Source: UBA2272 sp034368805
Lineage (GTDB): Bacteria; Actinomycetota; Coriobacteriia; Anaerosomatales; Anaerosomataceae
Direction: 5' to 3'
NCBI GenBank assembly: GCA_034368805.1
Contig: JAXMLJ010000065.1
Location: 1-5,960 of the forward strand
DNA: 5,960 nucleotides
The notes under the pieces are model-generated. The model searched no databases and was not told where the DNA came from. It worked only from the letters and a program-made list of their open reading frames with translations. The translations under genes and the position numbers were made by a program. Below are positions 5,549 to 5,960 of this stretch, one piece after another; position 1 is the first letter of the stretch, and each line of letters begins with the position of its first letter.

Positions 5549-5960
5549 GTGTCGACGCCGCTCGCGCCGCCACGGCCCGGGCGTCTGACGGTGGCCATCG
5601 CATCGGGCAAGGGCGGGACGGGCAAGACGCTCGTTGCGACAAGCCTGGCGCTTGCAGCCTCGCGGGGCGGCACGCCGGCCGCCCTCGTCGACTGCGACGC
5701 GGATGCGCCCAACGACGCCCTGTTCCTGGCGCCGGCCTCGTCGGATACCGCGCCGGTCGAGGTGATGCTGCCGGTCATCGACGCGTCGTCGTGCGTGCTG
5801 TGCGGCGCGTGCCGGGACGCGTGCGCCTACGGCGCGGTGCGCGTCCTCGGCGGACAGGTCATGGTCTTCCCCGTGCCGCCCTTCCCCGAGGCGAAGACGA
5901 CCTGCCTCATCGTGCACCAGCCTCGGCGACCAGAGCGAGCACGGAGCACCACAGCTCGCC
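5549..5960 (+). CDS. MinD/Mrp-type ATPase with inserted ferredoxin, N-terminal part
   Basis: This is the start of a P-loop ATPase of the MinD superfamily that carries a ferredoxin insertion, the type paired with NifX/ORP-like proteins and thought to load or transfer Fe-S or mixed-metal clusters. The deviant Walker A SGKGGTGKT is at residues 19-27, VDCDADAPN at 47-55, and one 4Fe-4S motif CxxCxxCxxxC at C82, C85, C88 and C92. GTG 5549, 3 bases after the previous stop, is taken as start; GTG 5591 is an alternative beginning just before the P-loop. The frame is open to the window edge, but only up to about 5872 (residue 108, GGQVMVFP) does it resemble the family. The expected second cluster motif does not appear, and the remaining residues are better explained as the reverse strand of another gene. 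The real gene is therefore probably interrupted near 5863-5872 by an inverted junction. Confidence 0.82.
   Translation, partial: MSTPLAPPRPGRLTVAIASGKGGTGKTLVATSLALAASRGGTPAALVDCDADAPNDALFLAPASSDTAPVEVMLPVIDASSCVLCGACRDACAYGAVRVLGGQVMVFPVPPFPEAKTTCLIVHQPRRPERARSTTAR
5600..5629 (+). repeat. P-loop DNA repeat, forward copy (inverted partner at 5863-5892)
   Basis: The ten codons for ASGKGGTGKT here match the minus-strand codons at 5892-5863 at 25 of 30 bases. All five differences are at third codon positions. This shows two paralogous genes under coding constraint in opposite orientation, rather than a copy of the same DNA. Confidence 0.75.
5863..5872. other. Inverted (fold-back) junction candidate
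   Basis: GGTCTTCCCC fits both readings: on the + strand it encodes the V-F-P of the first MinD-like protein, and on the - strand it encodes the G-K-T that ends a Walker A loop. Forward family likeness ends here and reverse family likeness begins here. About ten shared bases at an inverted breakpoint is typical of template-switch chimeras or microhomology-mediated inversion. Confidence 0.65.
5863..5910 (-). pseudogene. N-terminal fragment of a second MinD-type ATPase, reverse strand
   Basis: Reading the minus strand from ATG at 5910-5908 gives MRQVVFASGKGGTGKT, a clean start of a MinD/Mrp-type ATPase ending in its deviant Walker A motif. After this the frame gives M-T-C-P-P-R and no longer resembles the family, so only the first 16 residues are credible. 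The codons differ from those of the forward ATPase at 5 of 10 third positions in the shared P-loop, so this is a paralog. Many NifX/ORP-type clusters carry two tandem ATPases of this kind, so this gene would normally follow the first on the same strand. Its truncation exactly at the junction points to a rearrangement or chimera rather than to natural decay. A GAGG about 10 bases before the ATG could be its Shine-Dalgarno. Confidence 0.6.
5907..5960 (-). CDS. C-terminal end of a gene preceding the second MinD-like gene, partial
   Basis: On the minus strand, in frame from the window edge, the bases read GELWCSVLALVAEAGAR and then TGA (5909-5907). The stop overlaps the ATG of the MinD-like fragment as ATGA, the same coupling seen earlier in the operon. 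The helical Leu/Val/Ala-rich ending would suit the C-terminus of a MinD-family ATPase, probably the missing 3' end of the forward gene at 5549. Only 17 residues are visible, so the identity rests on position and overlap rather than on motifs. Confidence 0.4.
   Translation of the reverse strand, partial: GELWCSVLALVAEAGAR

Noticed and set aside
5863..5892. The terminal inverted P-loop as a fold-back copy of the same gene's own P-loop
   Set aside because: Five third-codon-position differences in 30 bases and different flanking residues (MRQVVF versus LTVAI) show a distinct paralog, not self-complementary DNA.
4898..5917. A 339-codon minus-strand frame covering the NifX-like genes and the MinD-like start
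   Set aside because: It begins near the real reverse-strand MinD fragment but in a different frame, and its translation shows no motif. The credible reverse reading is the frame starting at 5910.

Overview
The base composition (roughly two-thirds G+C by eye), the tilS-hpt-ftsH gene order and a Fe-S/metal-cluster cassette typical of anaerobes suggest a high-GC bacterium. My best guess is an anaerobic Actinomycetota lineage such as Coriobacteriia. That placement is inference from gene order and protein style, not from any search. Every complete gene lies on the + strand.

Region 1 (1-3943) is a housekeeping block. It holds tRNA(Ile)-lysidine synthase (tilS, 5' end cut off by the window), hypoxanthine phosphoribosyltransferase (hpt) and the membrane AAA+ zinc protease FtsH (ftsH). 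The genes are tightly packed: 50 bases separate tilS and hpt, and hpt and ftsH share one base (TGATG) if the first ftsH start is used. The block closes with a strong GC-rich hairpin at 3965-3999, probably a terminator.

Region 2 (about 4012-5960) is a small accessory operon. An AT-rich palindrome containing promoter-like hexamers (4012-4046) precedes a PadR-type repressor gene. After it come a tiny Gly/Arg-rich DUF5320-like protein, two different NifX/NifB-C-terminal-like proteins (dinitrogenase Fe-Mo cofactor-binding fold), and the N-terminal part of a MinD/Mrp-type ATPase with an inserted ferredoxin cluster. No nitrogenase genes are visible. The set resembles the orange-protein (ORP) type clusters of anaerobes. 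The likely job is handling or delivering a metal-sulfur cluster under PadR control, but the actual function is not shown here.

The last ~100 bases are the most surprising part. The forward MinD-like gene reads normally to about 5872 and then stops resembling its family. From 5910 back to 5863 the minus strand encodes a clean MinD-family N-terminus (MRQVVFASGKGGTGKT). Its ATG overlaps, as ATGA, the stop codon of another frame that runs in from the window edge. The simplest reading is an inverted (fold-back) junction of about 10 shared bases. It would join the first MinD-like gene to the start of a second, paralogous MinD-like gene that should normally lie downstream on the same strand. This could be a sequencing or assembly chimera at a contig end, or a real inversion.
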